The position numbers were made by a program, and so were the translations under genes. A stretch of DNA of 64,000 nucleotides from Sorex araneus (taxonomy: Eukaryota > Chordata > Mammalia > Eulipotyphla > Soricidae): assembly GCF_027595985.1 (NCBI RefSeq), contig NC_073312.1, forward strand, positions 13,822,495-13,886,494. The letters are read 5' to 3'. The notes below the pieces were generated by a model that was not told the origin of the DNA, did not search any database, and saw only the letters and a program-made list of their open reading frames with translations. Shown in pieces: positions 1 to 10,506 of this stretch (position 1 is the stretch's first letter; every line of letters starts with the position of its first letter).

Positions 1-127
1 ATAGCCAACCTGGGTTTGATTCCCACACCACATATGGTCCCCTAACTCCCACCAGGAGTCATCCTTGAGCACAGAGCCAGGAATAAGCCCTCAGCACCAC
101 TGGGTGTGGCCCCTAACCAAAATAAAT
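1..127 (+). repeat. Shrew SINE type I (cut by window start)
   Basis: Begins inside the tRNA-like head; it has the GGTTTGATTCCCA B box, CATATGGTCCCC and GGGTGTGGCCCC tail motifs. Confidence 0.85.
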
Positions 128-133
128 GAGCAA

Positions 134-312
134 GGGCTGGAGTAATAGCACATTGGGTAGGACGTTTGCCTTGCATGCAGATGACCCGGGTTTGATTCCC
201 AGCATCCCATATGGTCCCCCAAGCACTGCCAAGAGTAATTCCTGAGTGTATGAGCCAGGAGTAACCCCTGTGCAACACCGGGTGTGACCCCAAAAGTAAA
301 AAAAATTTTTTT
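134..312 (+). repeat. Shrew SINE type I, full length
   Basis: Head GGGCTGGAGTAATAGCACA, B box GGGTTTGATTCCC, tail CCGGGTGTGACCCC and A-rich end. It lies head to tail with the copy before it. Confidence 0.92.
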
Positions 313-1267
313 AATTGAAATCCCAGATTTAAATAAATTAATTAAAGATGAGGGAGATGCACACTGCCTCTTCAACAGAAAGGAAAAGCGACAACTGAGA
401 ATGATCTAACATTGGAGAGGTGCCAGTTTTAAATCTCAATTTCAAACTAAAATTCAGACAGCCAATTTACTCAGGCAACATAAAATATTTATAGAATTAT
501 GTAATTAATATCTGTCTTCCCCCAAAGACAAATGTAATAGAAACCTTAGAAATGAAAAATTGGGCCATAAAAATAATTAATAGGTGAGCTGAAAAAAAAA
601 AGCATGAAATAGCGAAGGAGAAATTTAATTATGTGGAAAACTAAGGAAGCATTTGTGCAGAACACAATTTTTTAATGTCAGCAAGTTCAAAATAGGACAA
701 AAACAATTGAGAAGTAATTGTTTTAGTTGTTCAAATTTCTAATAGAATCTCTAGATGGAAAAAGGTGAGAAATAGAGCAAAGAAAATAGTTTCATTTGAA
801 AAGATTTTTTTTGGTAGAATTGATCATTCATACTGAAAGGACCCAAGTTTCCAGAAAAATAAGGGAACTTTAAAACTAAAAATATGTAAAACTTTATAAA
901 ATCGAGGATGGAGTGAAAAAAAAAATACCCTGCCAAGTTTTCAGGCAAGAAAAGTAGTCTACTAGAGGACAAGAATGAAATGGAAGTTTCTGTGGCATTC
1001 TGACAGGAAAGCAAAGGTAAATCAGCATCTTCAAATGCCTGAGGAAATAAATTTTTTTTCACCTGCAATCTCATATCCACCAAATCACATTCAAGTTGGA
1101 GGACAAAATATTTTTGTGACTTTCAGAAATTCGTAAATGTTATCACTCTTACATTCTCTGGAAGAATTTTTAAGCAAACACAAAACAATCAAGGGGGAGA
1201 TGAGGACTTCAAGACATAGTTAATGTACAGTTAAATGCAAATAATTTTGATACATAAAGGTAAAAGC
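313..1267. other. AT-rich intergenic DNA
   Basis: No gene. Parts near 520-660 are weakly reminiscent of old L1/HAL1 sequence, but I cannot prove it by eye. Confidence 0.4.
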
Positions 1268-1453
1268 TCCACCCCTCTTTGAGAGCCCCGCAAACTACTG
1301 ATAGTATCTCGTCCCCACAGCAGAGCCTGACAAGCTCCCCGTGGCATAATCGATATGCCAAAGACAGTAACAACACATCTTATAATGGAGACATTACTGG
1401 TGCCAGATCGAGCAAATCGATGAGCAATGGGATGATAGTGACAGTGACATAAA
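1268..1453 (+). repeat. Shrew SINE type II, 5'-truncated
   Basis: Starts in GAGAGCCCCGCAAACTAC and runs through GATATGCCAAAGACAGTAAC, GAGCAAATCGATGAGCAA and a GATAGTGACAGTGACA tail without poly(A). Confidence 0.88.
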
Positions 1454-1467
1454 GGTAAATAATTAAT

Positions 1468-1905
1468 CACTGTCATTGTTATCCCATGTCGATTTACTCG
1501 AGCGGACAACAGTAACGTCTCTTACACACAGCCATGAGATTTTAGCAGCCTCTCCTTACTCGTCTTTCCCAATGACTGGAGGCTCTTTCAGGGTCAGGAG
1601 AATGAGACTTATCTTTACTGTTTTGGGCATATCGAATACGCCACAGGTAGCTGCCAGGCTCTGCCGTGCAGGCGGGATACTCTTGATAACTTGCCGGGCT
1701 CTCTAAGAGGTATGTATATATCTGTTACTGTATTTGGGATAGGAATACAGCATGGGGAGCTTGCCAGATTCTCTTGAGTGGACAGTGACTCTCGGTAGCT
1801 TGTCAGGTTCTCCAAGATGGAGAACTAGGCTATTAGATGTTGCACGGCCACAATATGCTTCCAGGAGTTTGGTTTTATAGTCTCTAGATGTTGGCCGTCC
1901 CTCTC
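1468..1905 (-). repeat. Long composite SINE-like element, reverse orientation
   Basis: Type II tail and body in reverse (ACTGTCATTGTTATCC, CGATTTACTCGAGCGG) interrupted by a module also seen at 4230-4545 and 17606-17772 (GAGATTTTAGCAGCCTCTC...CTTTCAGGGTCAG), ending near GATGTTGGCCGTC. Tail to tail with the copy at 1268-1453. Confidence 0.75.
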
Positions 1906-2056
1906 CCCCGGATTTTCATTTCAAAATAATTAATATTTTGGAATATCTCATATTACATCAATATGAGAGGAAAAAGGGAAAAAGATTCAAACTGTTATGT
2001 GTGAGGCTTAGACATACTTTAACAGAAAAATAAATTACACATGAGGAAAAGTTTCT

Positions 2057-2307
2057 GGGCTGGAGCGATAGCGCAGCGGGTAGGATGTTCGCCCTTGCAC
2101 GCAGCCGACCCAGGTTCCATTCCTCCGCCCCTCTCGGAGAGCCCGGCAAGCTACCGAGAGTATCCCACCTACACAGCAGAGCCTGGCAAGCTACCCGTGG
2201 CATATTTGATATGCCAAAAACAGTAACAAGAAGTCTCACAATGGAGACGTTACTGGTGCCCACTCAAGCAAATCAATGAACAACGGGATGACAGTGACAG
2301 TGACAGT
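2057..2307 (+). repeat. Shrew SINE type II, full length, with target-site duplication
   Basis: tRNA-like head GGGCTGGAGCGATAGCGCAG, long type II body and tail GACAGTGACAGTGACAGT. Flanked by GAGGAAAAGTTTCT (2043-2056) and GAGGAAAGTTTCT (2308-2320). No A-tail. Confidence 0.93.
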
Positions 2308-2504
2308 GAGGAAAGTTTCTAGAAATGACAGAGTCACTCCAATTGGTATAAAATTCCTTCAGAGAGCAACTGCAGACTCTTAATAAGTCCTTTATACATT
2401 TATGTCTATAAAGAACATAAAGTATGAAGAACAGGACTCAAAATAAGTTAGAACTAGAAGAGTTAACACTTGTAAGGAGGTAGCAGCAATGGATGAGTTT
2501 TCTA

Positions 2505-2690
2505 ATTTTTTTTGGGTTTTATACTGGGAATTAGGGTCCTTATCCAGCAGTATTCAGAGTCTACTTCTGGCTCAGTACTTAGGGGACCATATGTGGTGCC
2601 ACAGATTCAAACCAGGGTCACAGCCAAGGCAGCTACATCCAAGGCAAGTGCCTTACCCACTGCTGCACTATCTCTCCATTCCCAAAGTCT
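2505..2690 (-). repeat. Shrew SINE type I, reverse
   Basis: Reads as reverse complement: T-rich end, GACCATATGTGGTGCC, GATTCAAACCAGGGTC, ending in CACTATCTCTCC. Confidence 0.85.
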
Positions 2691-3455
2691 TCCATTTTTA
2701 TAGCTCTTCCCCTGAGGGAATCTTCCTTAGTGCCTGATAGAACAATTAAAATGTGACTGAAAACTTACAGGCTTGAAGATCCATCCACAAGATAAAACTT
2801 GTGATAAGCATAAGAGAGAAAAGCATTAGAGAGGAAATCTCAGAGAAAAGAGAATCAAAGAAGGAGAATCTCAATTCTATAAATAAATGCTGATGGCCCC
2901 TGTATTATGCTTCTGTCAGTCAGATTCTATACGGTCCAATTCAGTCAATGACCACAGGGAACTTTGCATTTGATGTCTGGGTTTGATTAGGCTAAGGGAT
3001 CAGACTAAAATGTTTAAATATCATTACTCTCTAGAAAATAATAACAGAATCCAAAGCCTTTAAAATGGATCATTCAAAATATCCAAAATACAACCCAAAA
3101 TTACTAGACATGTGACAAAACAGGGAAATGTGACTCATCTTCAAAGGAATAGACACTCACATGAGACTACCTTCAAGAATAATTGGATGCAAAAATTAAT
3201 ACACAAGAATATTAATTTGGCTATTACAGCTATGCTGAGGGGCATAAGGGAATCTATGTTCATATGTGAATGAGTTTTAAAAAGGAAGAAATCTCAGCAT
3301 ATATAGATTGTTTTTGTAAAAGTCATGATTCTATAACTGAAAATCATCTAAAATTTGTAATGGTTTAACTGCAGATTGGCTACTGTTAAACAAATAGTAA
3401 GTTTAAAGATAGAACAAAGAAATGATGCATCTAAAAGGACTAAAAGTTTTTTTTT
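2691..3455. other. AT-rich intergenic DNA
   Basis: No gene, RNA or clear repeat recognised. Confidence 0.4.
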
Positions 3456-3469
3456 AAATGAACAGATCT

Positions 3470-3621
3470 GGGGCTGGAATGATAGCACAGCGGGTAAGCC
3501 TTGCACGTGGCTGACCCAGGTTCAATTCCCAGCATCCCATTTGGTTCCCTCAAGCACCACCAGGAGTAATTTCTGAGTGCAGAGCCAGGAGTAACCCCTG
3601 AGCATCGCCGGGTGTGACCCA
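3470..3621 (+). repeat. Shrew SINE type I with perfect 15-bp target-site duplication
   Basis: Body from GGGGCTGGAATGATAGCACA to GGGTGTGACCC. Flanked by AAATGAACAGATCTG at 3456-3470 and 3622-3636, so a recent, intact insertion. The element has almost no A-tail of its own. Confidence 0.95.
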
Positions 3622-3636
3622 AAATGAACAGATCTG

Positions 3637-4172
3637 CGAGAGATAGAAAATATCACTGTAACTGAAGACGAAGAAGGAATGAACACAAGGGAATTCTGAG
3701 AAGATAACAGAGTAGGAAGCATCTGGAATCTTCTTCCAATCAGACAAAAACTGGACTTGCAGTGTGACAAAATTATCTTTGAAACTCTAGTCTGCTGAAA
3801 GCTTGCAATTTCCAGGCGATGGCTTAGATAGCAAATTGAAATTAAGTTTGGTCAATTTCAGCACTTAGTTTATTAGCAGCTAGTCTTCCCCCATCCCTCA
3901 ACCATATCCCCAGAGTCACCTGCACAGTCAGTACAAGCCAAGATAGGCAAAAAAGGACCTGGCCTCTGAATATCAGACAAATGTTCTGTTGATTGGTGGA
4001 TACAGAGGAAGAAGTGGATGGACACTGGGGCTGCAACTCCTCCCACTGCCGAGAGCTCTTTCTCTCCTCCAGCCAAAGTGACTTCCAGGGAACTAAAGGG
4101 GATATTCCCTTAATTTCTCTTCTTTTCCCTTTTTTGTAAAATAGACACTAATGATCAAAACATTAAAAAAAT
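3637..4172. other. Intergenic DNA, no feature
   Basis: Unique sequence; nothing recognised. Confidence 0.4.
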
Positions 4173-4193
4173 ATCATCATTGTCATCATCATT

Positions 4194-4230
<37 letters not shown>
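4173..4230 (+). repeat. (CAT)n microsatellite, tail of adjoining element
   Basis: About 18 ATC/CAT units that abut the reverse-oriented element, so they correspond to a (ATG)n 3' tail. Confidence 0.9.
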
Positions 4231-4545
4231 CATTGATCATCGAGTTTCTCGAGCTGTCTCAGTAACATCTCCATTTGTCCTAGCCCTGAGATTTTAGACG
4301 CCTCTCTTTACTCGTCCTTCCCAACGATGCCGCATTGGAAGCTCTTTCAGGGTCAGGGGAATGAGACCCAGCTTGTTACTGGTTTTGGCATATGAATACA
4401 CCATGGGGAGTTTGCAAGGCTCTCCCATGAGGGCAGGAAACTCTTGGTAGCTTGCCAGGTTCTCCCAGAGGAAGAAGTAGGCTATAAGATGTCACATGGT
4501 GCAAAGTTTGATTTTAAATCTCTGGATGTTGGCCGTTGGTGGGAT
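4230..4545 (-). repeat. Composite SINE-like element, reverse
   Basis: Same module order as at 1468-1905: CCCATTGATCATCGAG, CCCTGAGATTTTAG, CTCTTTCAGGGTCAGGGG, TTTTGGCATATGAATAC, CTTGGTAGCTTGCCAGG, ending CTCTGGATGTTGGCCG. Confidence 0.8.
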
Positions 4546-4792
4546 TACACGGTTCAGGGGGCAGTGCCTGAGTGTGACTGCCTAGCTACTGGAAAAATGG
4601 GGAATCTGGGCAGAAGAGGCCCAGTCCTGATCCGAACAGGCTTGGAGGTCTCAGCAGAGAGTCTCTTGCTGTGTGCCTGCCTGTCTTCCCCGGGGTTCCT
4701 CGGAGGGGGTGGGCTCCAACTTCCCTCCTTGTCCCGAGCAGTGCTCCCGTGGCTGAAGACCTCCAGAACCTAGCCACAGCCATGCTCAAGGA

Positions 4793-4910
4793 NNNNNNNN
4801 NNNNNNNNNNNNNNNNNNNNNNNNNNNNNNNNNNNNNNNNNNNNNNNNNNNNNNNNNNNNNNNNNNNNNNNNNNNNNNNNNNNNNNNNNNNNNNNNNNNN
4901 NNNNNNNNNN
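4793..4910. other. Assembly gap (118 N)
   Basis: Run of N. The 21 bases before it (4772-4792) and the 21 bases after it (4911-4931) are identical, AGCCACAGCCATGCTCAAGG plus A, so the gap may be an unmerged contig overlap. Confidence 0.97.
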
Positions 4911-5171
4911 AGCCACAGCCATGCTCAAGGACCCCTCTCCACACGTTTGGACAAGCCTCACGCATGAAGGTACCGGCAGAGGAATGCAGGTGTGTGGGAC
5001 CCAGGGCTGAGACCTCAAAAAAATTTATAAATGAGAAAAATTAGAAAAGAACACACATGCCCAAGTTAAAGTTTTTAAAAGTCTGGTGAATCCTCATGTT
5101 GATCTCTCAAATTATTTTGACTTGAAAGCACAGTTCACAGTGATTTTTCAAAAATGGGTTTGGGCAAGGTC

Positions 5172-5346
5172 TACTAGAGATAGTAAAATGCAACAGGTGG
5201 TAATGTGTTTGCATTGCATGCACTGACCTGGGTTCTATCCTTAGTACAACATATGGTCCCCTAGGTATGACCAAGAGTGATTCCTGAACATGCAACCAGG
5301 AGAATGCCCTGAACATTACCAGGTGTGACCCCCAAAACACCAAGCA
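5172..5346 (+). repeat. Diverged shrew SINE type I
   Basis: Recognisable CCTGGGTTCTATCC, CATATGGTCCCC and CCAGGTGTGACCCCC. Confidence 0.8.
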
Positions 5347-5401
5347 AACAAAAAACCCCACAATTAAATCATTGACAAAAACAAAAGCAGACTCACAAGA
5401 T

Positions 5402-5552
5402 TGGGTTAGAGAGACAGTACAGTGGGTAAAGCATTTGCCTTGCAAACTGCCAACCTGTTGTTATCCACAGTACTACATAAAGCCCTCTGAGCTCCACCAG
5501 GAGAAATGCCTAACACACAGCCTGATGCGGCCCATATACCCAATCCCACAAA
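5402..5552 (+). repeat. Diverged shrew SINE type I
   Basis: GAGACAGTACAGTGGGTAAAG head and GCATTTGCCTTGCA are clear; the 3' half is degraded. Confidence 0.7.
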
Positions 5553-5559
5553 TGAACTA

Positions 5560-6150
5560 CCAAAAAATCACAAGGCATATAAAGAAATAGGAAGGTGTGT
5601 CCCATTCAAATGAACAGTAAGAAGAATCCCTGAAAATAAATGATTGAGTCACAAATATACTACAAAAAGACTTAAAAAACAACTGTCATTAAGATGCTCA
5701 AAAAACAAGAGAAAGTTGTGGTGAAAGTCAAGAAAATGATGTATAAATAAAATGGGAATGCGTATAAAGAAAGAGAACCCTAAATATAAGCCAAAAGGAA
5801 ATTCAGGAGTTGAAAAACAATAGTAAAATGAAAAATCCAGAAGAGGAATACAAAGGCAAGACTGAGCAAGCAGAATAAGGACCAGCAAACTTGAAGATAG
5901 ACTTAAGTGACAAGTTGAATCTGAGTAATAAAAATCAAAAAAAGTTTGAATTAGAGTAAACAGAGTGTATGAGACCCATTTACCATAAAGCGTATTGAAA
6001 TATATGCATGTGGGCATCCCAAAGAAGGAAAAGAAGGGAACAGAGAGAGTTGCAATAAAAAATCCCTGAATTTTCCCCCAAAATTTATGAAAGACATGAA
6101 TACAAACATGCAAGGCAGATGATCTCAATGACCCATAATAAAATACATTT
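5560..6150 (+). mobile_element. Old L1 fragment, ORF1 region, non-coding
   Basis: Matches in order the L1 coiled-coil/ORF1 region as I know it (AACTTGAAGATAGACTTAAG, CATGTGGGCATCCCAAAGAA, ATGAAAGACATGAATACA) but is full of stops and indels. Confidence 0.75.
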
Positions 6151-6605
6151 AAATTTTTTTTATTTTAATGAATCATTGTGAGATAGTTCAGACTTACAAA
6201 TTTTCTTTATTACATTTCAATCAAGGACTAGAGCAATAGCACATCAGGTAGGGCGTTTGCCTTGCACGTGGCCGACCTGGGTTCAATTCCTCCGTCCCTG
6301 TCTGAGAGCCTGGTAATCTACGGAGAGTATCCCACCCACACAGCAGAGCCTGGCAAGCAACCCGTTGCATATTTGATATGCCCAAAACAGTAACAAGTCT
6401 CACAATGGAGATGTTACTGGTGCCCAGTCGAGCAAATCGATAAACAGTGCAGAGCTACATTTCAATCAAACAATGTTCGAGTACCCATCCCTCCACCAGT
6501 GCCCATTCCTTACCACCAATGTTCCCAGTGTCCCTCCCGCCACCCCCCACCCTTTTCCACCCCCTGCCTCTGTGGCAGACACATTCCCTCTTACTCTCTC
6601 TCAGT
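6151..6605 (-). mobile_element. Shrew L1 3' end, reverse, split by a SINE
   Basis: 6151-6224 and 6456-6605 are the reverse complement of the L1 3' tail seen in sense at 23573-23915 (shared CCCATCCCTCCACCAGTGCC and CTGCCTCTGTGGCAG). A type II SINE sits between the two halves. Confidence 0.85.
6225..6455 (+). repeat. Shrew SINE type II nested in L1, with TSD
   Basis: Flanked by TACATTTCAATCAA at 6211-6224 and 6456-6469. Ends without poly(A). Confidence 0.93.
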
Positions 6606-6663
6606 GAGATGAATTTTTTAAAAATATTGAAAGCCAAGAGCAAAGACTCAAAAGCTTTATGAG

Positions 6664-6842
6664 GGACTGGAGTAATAGCACAGTGGGTAGGATGTTTGCC
6701 TTGCACGCGACCGACCCAGGTTTGATTCCCAGCATCCCATATTGTCCCCTGAGCACTGCCAGGAGTGATTCATGAGTGCCAAGCCAGGAGTAACCCCTGT
6801 GCAATGCTGGGTGTGACCCAAAAGCAAAAAAAAAAAATCCTG
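6664..6842 (+). repeat. Shrew SINE type I with 13-bp TSD
   Basis: AAAGCTTTATGAG at 6651-6663 and 6843-6855. It has an A13 tail. Confidence 0.95.
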
Positions 6843-6942
6843 AAAGCTTTATGAGAAAAACCCACTTATATGTAAGGTATTAAAGAAGATTATAAGCAAA
6901 TTTCTCATAGAGACCTTATGGTTCAAAAGACCTATATACTCC

Positions 6943-7118
6943 AGGCTGGAGGGATAGTACAGTGGGTAGGCATTTGCTTTGCACATGGCCAACCCGGGTT
7001 CAATCCCCTGTATCCTGTATGGTCCTTGAGCCAGTGATTCCTGAGTGTAGACATTACCTGAGTGCAGGAGTAAGCCCTGATCACACCTGGTTGTGGCCCC
7101 CAAACCCAAATAAATTAA
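6943..7118 (+). repeat. Shrew SINE type I
   Basis: GGCTGGAGGGATAGTACAGT head, GGGTTCAATCCCC B box and GTTGTGGCCCCC tail. Confidence 0.88.
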
Positions 7119-7317
7119 ATAGAGCTAAGAATCTGCAAAGCAAGAAATGACATTCCTAGATACACTAAAAACTAATAATTCATGACAAGTAGATCTCCCA
7201 CGCAAGGAAGTCACACAGGATGCAATGGAAAGAGCATTGACAGTAAGGTAAAGCTGTCAGGAGAAACAAGTGTCTCAGTAAAGGCAAATACATGGAGATA
7301 CAAAAAACAAGTATCTA

Positions 7318-7440
7318 AAGGGATAGTCTAGGGGTTAGGCACTTGCCTTGCTTGTGTCCAACCCCAGTTCCGTTCCCAGCACTTCATGGGTTCCTGGACA
7401 CCACCAGGTGCATCGATGGAAGTCCCCGAGCACTGCCTGC
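7318..7440 (+). repeat. SINE fragment, older
   Basis: Head GGGATAGTCTAGGGGTTAGG and B box CAGTTCCGTTCCCAG; the rest is diverged. Confidence 0.55.
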
Positions 7441-7561
7441 AGGGGAAGCCCAGGTCAGCCTCAGTTCTGCAGGGAACAAGCAACACCACATCCTGGGATC
7501 TTTGCATTGAATCATGAGGAGCGTCCCCCCAGACCACCTGAGCCACTTGTGAGACAAGAAA

Positions 7562-7730
7562 GAAAGATTAGGAAGGAAGGAAGGAAGGAAGGAAGGAAGG
7601 AAGGAAGGAAGGAAGGAAGGAAGGAAGGAAGGAAGGAAGGAAGGAAGGAAGGAAGGGAGGGAGGGAGGGAGGGAGGGAGGGAGGGAGGGAGGGAGGGAGG
7701 GAGGGAGGAAGGAGAGAAGAGAACGAACAA

Positions 7731-7818
<88 letters not shown>

Positions 7819-7821
7819 AAC

Positions 7822-7899
<78 letters not shown>

Positions 7900-7969
7900 G
7901 AAGGAAGGAAGGAAGGAAGGAAGGAAGGAAGGAAGGAAGGAAGGAAGGAAGGAAGGAAGGAAGGAAGAG
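7562..7969 (+). repeat. Tetranucleotide block (AAGG)n (GGGA)n (AAAG)n (AAGG)n
   Basis: About 400 bp of purine-only tetranucleotides in four homogeneous domains. The long reading frames across it are repeat artefacts. Confidence 0.98.
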
Positions 7970-8132
7970 AAGTACCACTGAAAGTCTGTACTTTATTTTC
8001 TATCTAATTAAAGAGAATGCATCGTCTGAAAGAATTCCTAGTTTCTGTTTGACGGCATGTGTGTAAGAAGATATAACTTGGTGATAACAACCGAAGTGGT
8101 GGGGGGACAGAGGCATAAAGGAGCAGAGCTGG

Positions 8133-8219
8133 GTGTCAGAGTGATAGTACAGTGGGGAGGGCACTTTCCCCACACACCACAAACCCCCAGCTTTGATCTC
8201 AGCATCCCATATGGTCCCC
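8133..8219 (+). repeat. Shrew SINE type I, 5' half, interrupted by an LTR
   Basis: Ends CATATGGTCCCC; continues at 9392 after the inserted LTR. Confidence 0.85.
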
Positions 8220-9391
8220 TGTAGGATAACATTGGTTTGTCCTTTCTGCCTTGCCATAGGGAGCTTAGATTTATTGGGTTATTCCCATCACAGTGCAGTG
8301 CTCCCATTCCACTGTGTTTATTTTTAACCCTTTCTTTGTGCTCTGTTAACTTGTAAATATTGTTTTTCTCTTCTCCTTAAGTCCTTTGCATAGTTGATTC
8401 AGAGCAATATCCTTTTTGTATGGACACAGGAAGACAGTTAATGCTATGCCTTTGTAACTTGGGAGTTAATTGACTCTGAATGATAATTCACCCCTGGGCA
8501 TCTGTTCTCTTGACCTAAGCCTCAGTTGCCCTTACTTCCTAGCATTCCCAAAGCAGGGTCCCAATGAAGGACTGGATGGACCCAGGGGAGACTGTGAGCT
8601 ACCTTGGCATCGAAATGGGCCTGGCTAAAGCACCGTAATACTTAACTATAAATTAAGAACATGGTCATGGACAAATTCTGGCATGATTCAAAAAATAATA
8701 ACTAGATTCAAACCCTGCTAGGGTTGGAAAAGATTAATCTGGCCTGAACACTGTAGTCTGAGTCTGTGGCAAGATGTCCCCAGGAGAACCACTTTACAAG
8801 CTCAATGTATCTCTTACTATGTCCATACAAAATAACATATTAAGAAGTAGAATTAAGATGTTAATTAAGATTTTAATTAAGTAAATTACTGGACTAAGGA
8901 GAGGAGGAAGACGCCCTAGGTGGTATTTCTGCCCTTGAGCCTGATGGCATGAGGAAGGGCCTTTGATATGTTGATTCAGCTTTTCCCAATGCTGGGAAGT
9001 TGGAGAGAGATAAGAAAGAGACCAGGGCAGCAAGATGGAGCAAGGAGAGACTAGAGAGGGAGACAGAGGGAGAAGAATGTAGGGGAAGAGTGCAGGAGCA
9101 GGTGCATGGAGAGACGAGAGACACGTGGGAGAGAGAGCAGAGAGATGAGCAGGAGAGACAGGAGGAGACGGGAATGAGGGGCAGTGTAAGACTAGAATGA
9201 GGGGCTCAATAAGACTAGAACGAGTGTGTGGGGAGAGTGGAATAAATAGCAACTGCTCATCAACCAGCCTGGTGGCCTTCGCTTCTTCCCATGGCATGGG
9301 CCGCCCCAGGTGGGGGAGTGGCCCGAGTCCACCCAATGTGGGCTTCGAGGAGAGCTGCCAGGGCTTTCCCTAGCCGCCTGGAGATTACACA
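8220..9391 (+). mobile_element. Solo LTR of an endogenous retrovirus inside a SINE
   Basis: 1172 bp that start TGTAGGATAACA and end GAGATTACACA, inserted precisely in a SINE between GTCCCC (8214-8219) and ATCCCC (9392-9397), a 6-bp duplication with one mismatch. A 6-bp duplication is usual for class II (ERVK-like) elements. AATAAA at 9240-9245 would be the LTR poly(A) signal, which sets plus orientation. There is no internal gag/pol/env sequence, so this is a recombined solo LTR. Confidence 0.7.
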
Positions 9392-9495
9392 ATCCCCCGA
9401 GCACTGCCAGCAGTAATTCCTGAGTGCAGAGTTAGGAGTAACTCCTGAGCATCACCGGGTGTGGCCAACTCCCCTGAAAAAAAAAAAAAAACAGA
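9392..9495 (+). repeat. Shrew SINE type I, 3' half
   Basis: CCCCGAGCACTGCCAGCAG to ACCGGGTGTGGCC and A15; completes the copy begun at 8133. Confidence 0.88.
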
Positions 9496-9499
9496 GCTA

Positions 9500-10022
9500 C
9501 TGTATACTATTGAAGTAAGCTGTATAAAATCAAATTAGAATGTTATAGCTTTAGGATGTTAAATAGTATCCCCCTGGTAACCACAAAGAAAATAGCTACA
9601 GAATATAAACAAGAGGCATCAAAAGGAATTTGAATATTGTGCTACGGAAGTTCAATTAAACACCAAAGTAGACAGAAATGTGGGAACTATCAGATGAAAA
9701 CTCATAAAACATATAAAAACCAGCAAAGTAACAGAAACAAGCTCTTCCCTATGAGTAATTATTTTAAGCATACATGAACTGAAACATCCAATATTAAAGA
9801 CCAATTGGCAGAATCCTTTAGGGCTCCTTAAACGATGTTTTTCATAAAGACAACCTGAAAATATGTAGCAACAGCTTTATTCGAACTGTCTACTTCTTTT
9901 GAATGAATGTGTCCTGGGAGTAGATTCCTGGAATTGCTGGGTCATAAGGAAGCTCAATCTAAGTTTTTGAGAGGGCTCCATACCGCTATACACAGGGTTG
10001 AACCATACAACATTCCTTTTTC
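9500..10022 (-). mobile_element. L1 3' region fragment, reverse
   Basis: 9840-10022 is the reverse complement of the L1 3' region (GGAATTGCTGGGTCATAAGG, GGCTCCATACCGCTATACAC). 9500-9839 may be more L1, less certain. Confidence 0.6.
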
Positions 10023-10129
10023 AACACACCCTGCAAAACAAACAAAACTGTCCACTCCTTTCAAGTTTGTTCCCATCAACTCCAGAAATTAATCTACTGA
10101 AACAGATTCGAAAACAAACCCACCACAGG

Positions 10130-10378
10130 GTCCTGGGCTGGCTCAGGAATAATGACCCAGTCTGGCAAACATGAGTCTGAGAGTTCGATCCCCAGTGCTG
10201 ACCCACACAGCCAGGAAGGGTCCTGGTCGCTCCACCATTTGGGATCTCCAGCACCTCAGCAAAGTGTGTGATCCCCACCACACCACACATGGTTCCCCAA
10301 GTACCGCCAAGTACACCTGGGCACAGAGACAAGAATAACCCCGAGGACTCGTGTGTGTGGCCCAAACCCTCACATTTC
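10130..10378 (+). repeat. Old SINE-like element
   Basis: GAGAGTTCGATCCCCAGTG B box and GTGTGTGTGGCCCAAA tail; the middle is unlike type I or II. Confidence 0.5.
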
Positions 10379-10452
10379 CCCCCCTCAAAAAAAATCGCAT
10401 CAAAATACCATGCCCTCTGGGGACAATTGCATGGATAGGTAGCAGTGTGTGA

Positions 10453-10454
<2 letters not shown>

Positions 10455-10504
<50 letters not shown>
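10455..10504 (+). repeat. (GT)n microsatellite
   Basis: About 25 GT units. Confidence 0.97.

Positions 10505-10506
<2 letters not shown>

Noticed and set aside
134..312. tRNA gene
   Set aside because: A- and B-box-like motifs belong to the SINE head; no intact cloverleaf, and the same text recurs at dozens of sites.
7348..8007. 219-codon frame and its reverse-strand counterparts
   Set aside because: Caused by the AAGG/AAAG/GGGA microsatellite; no domain outside it.
8794..9336. 180-codon minus-strand frame as a gene
   Set aside because: Lies within the solo LTR, in antisense, with low-complexity S/P/L content and no known domain.
8220..9391. Retroviral coding sequence associated with the LTR
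   Set aside because: No gag, protease, polymerase or env-like frame exists; only the solo LTR is present.
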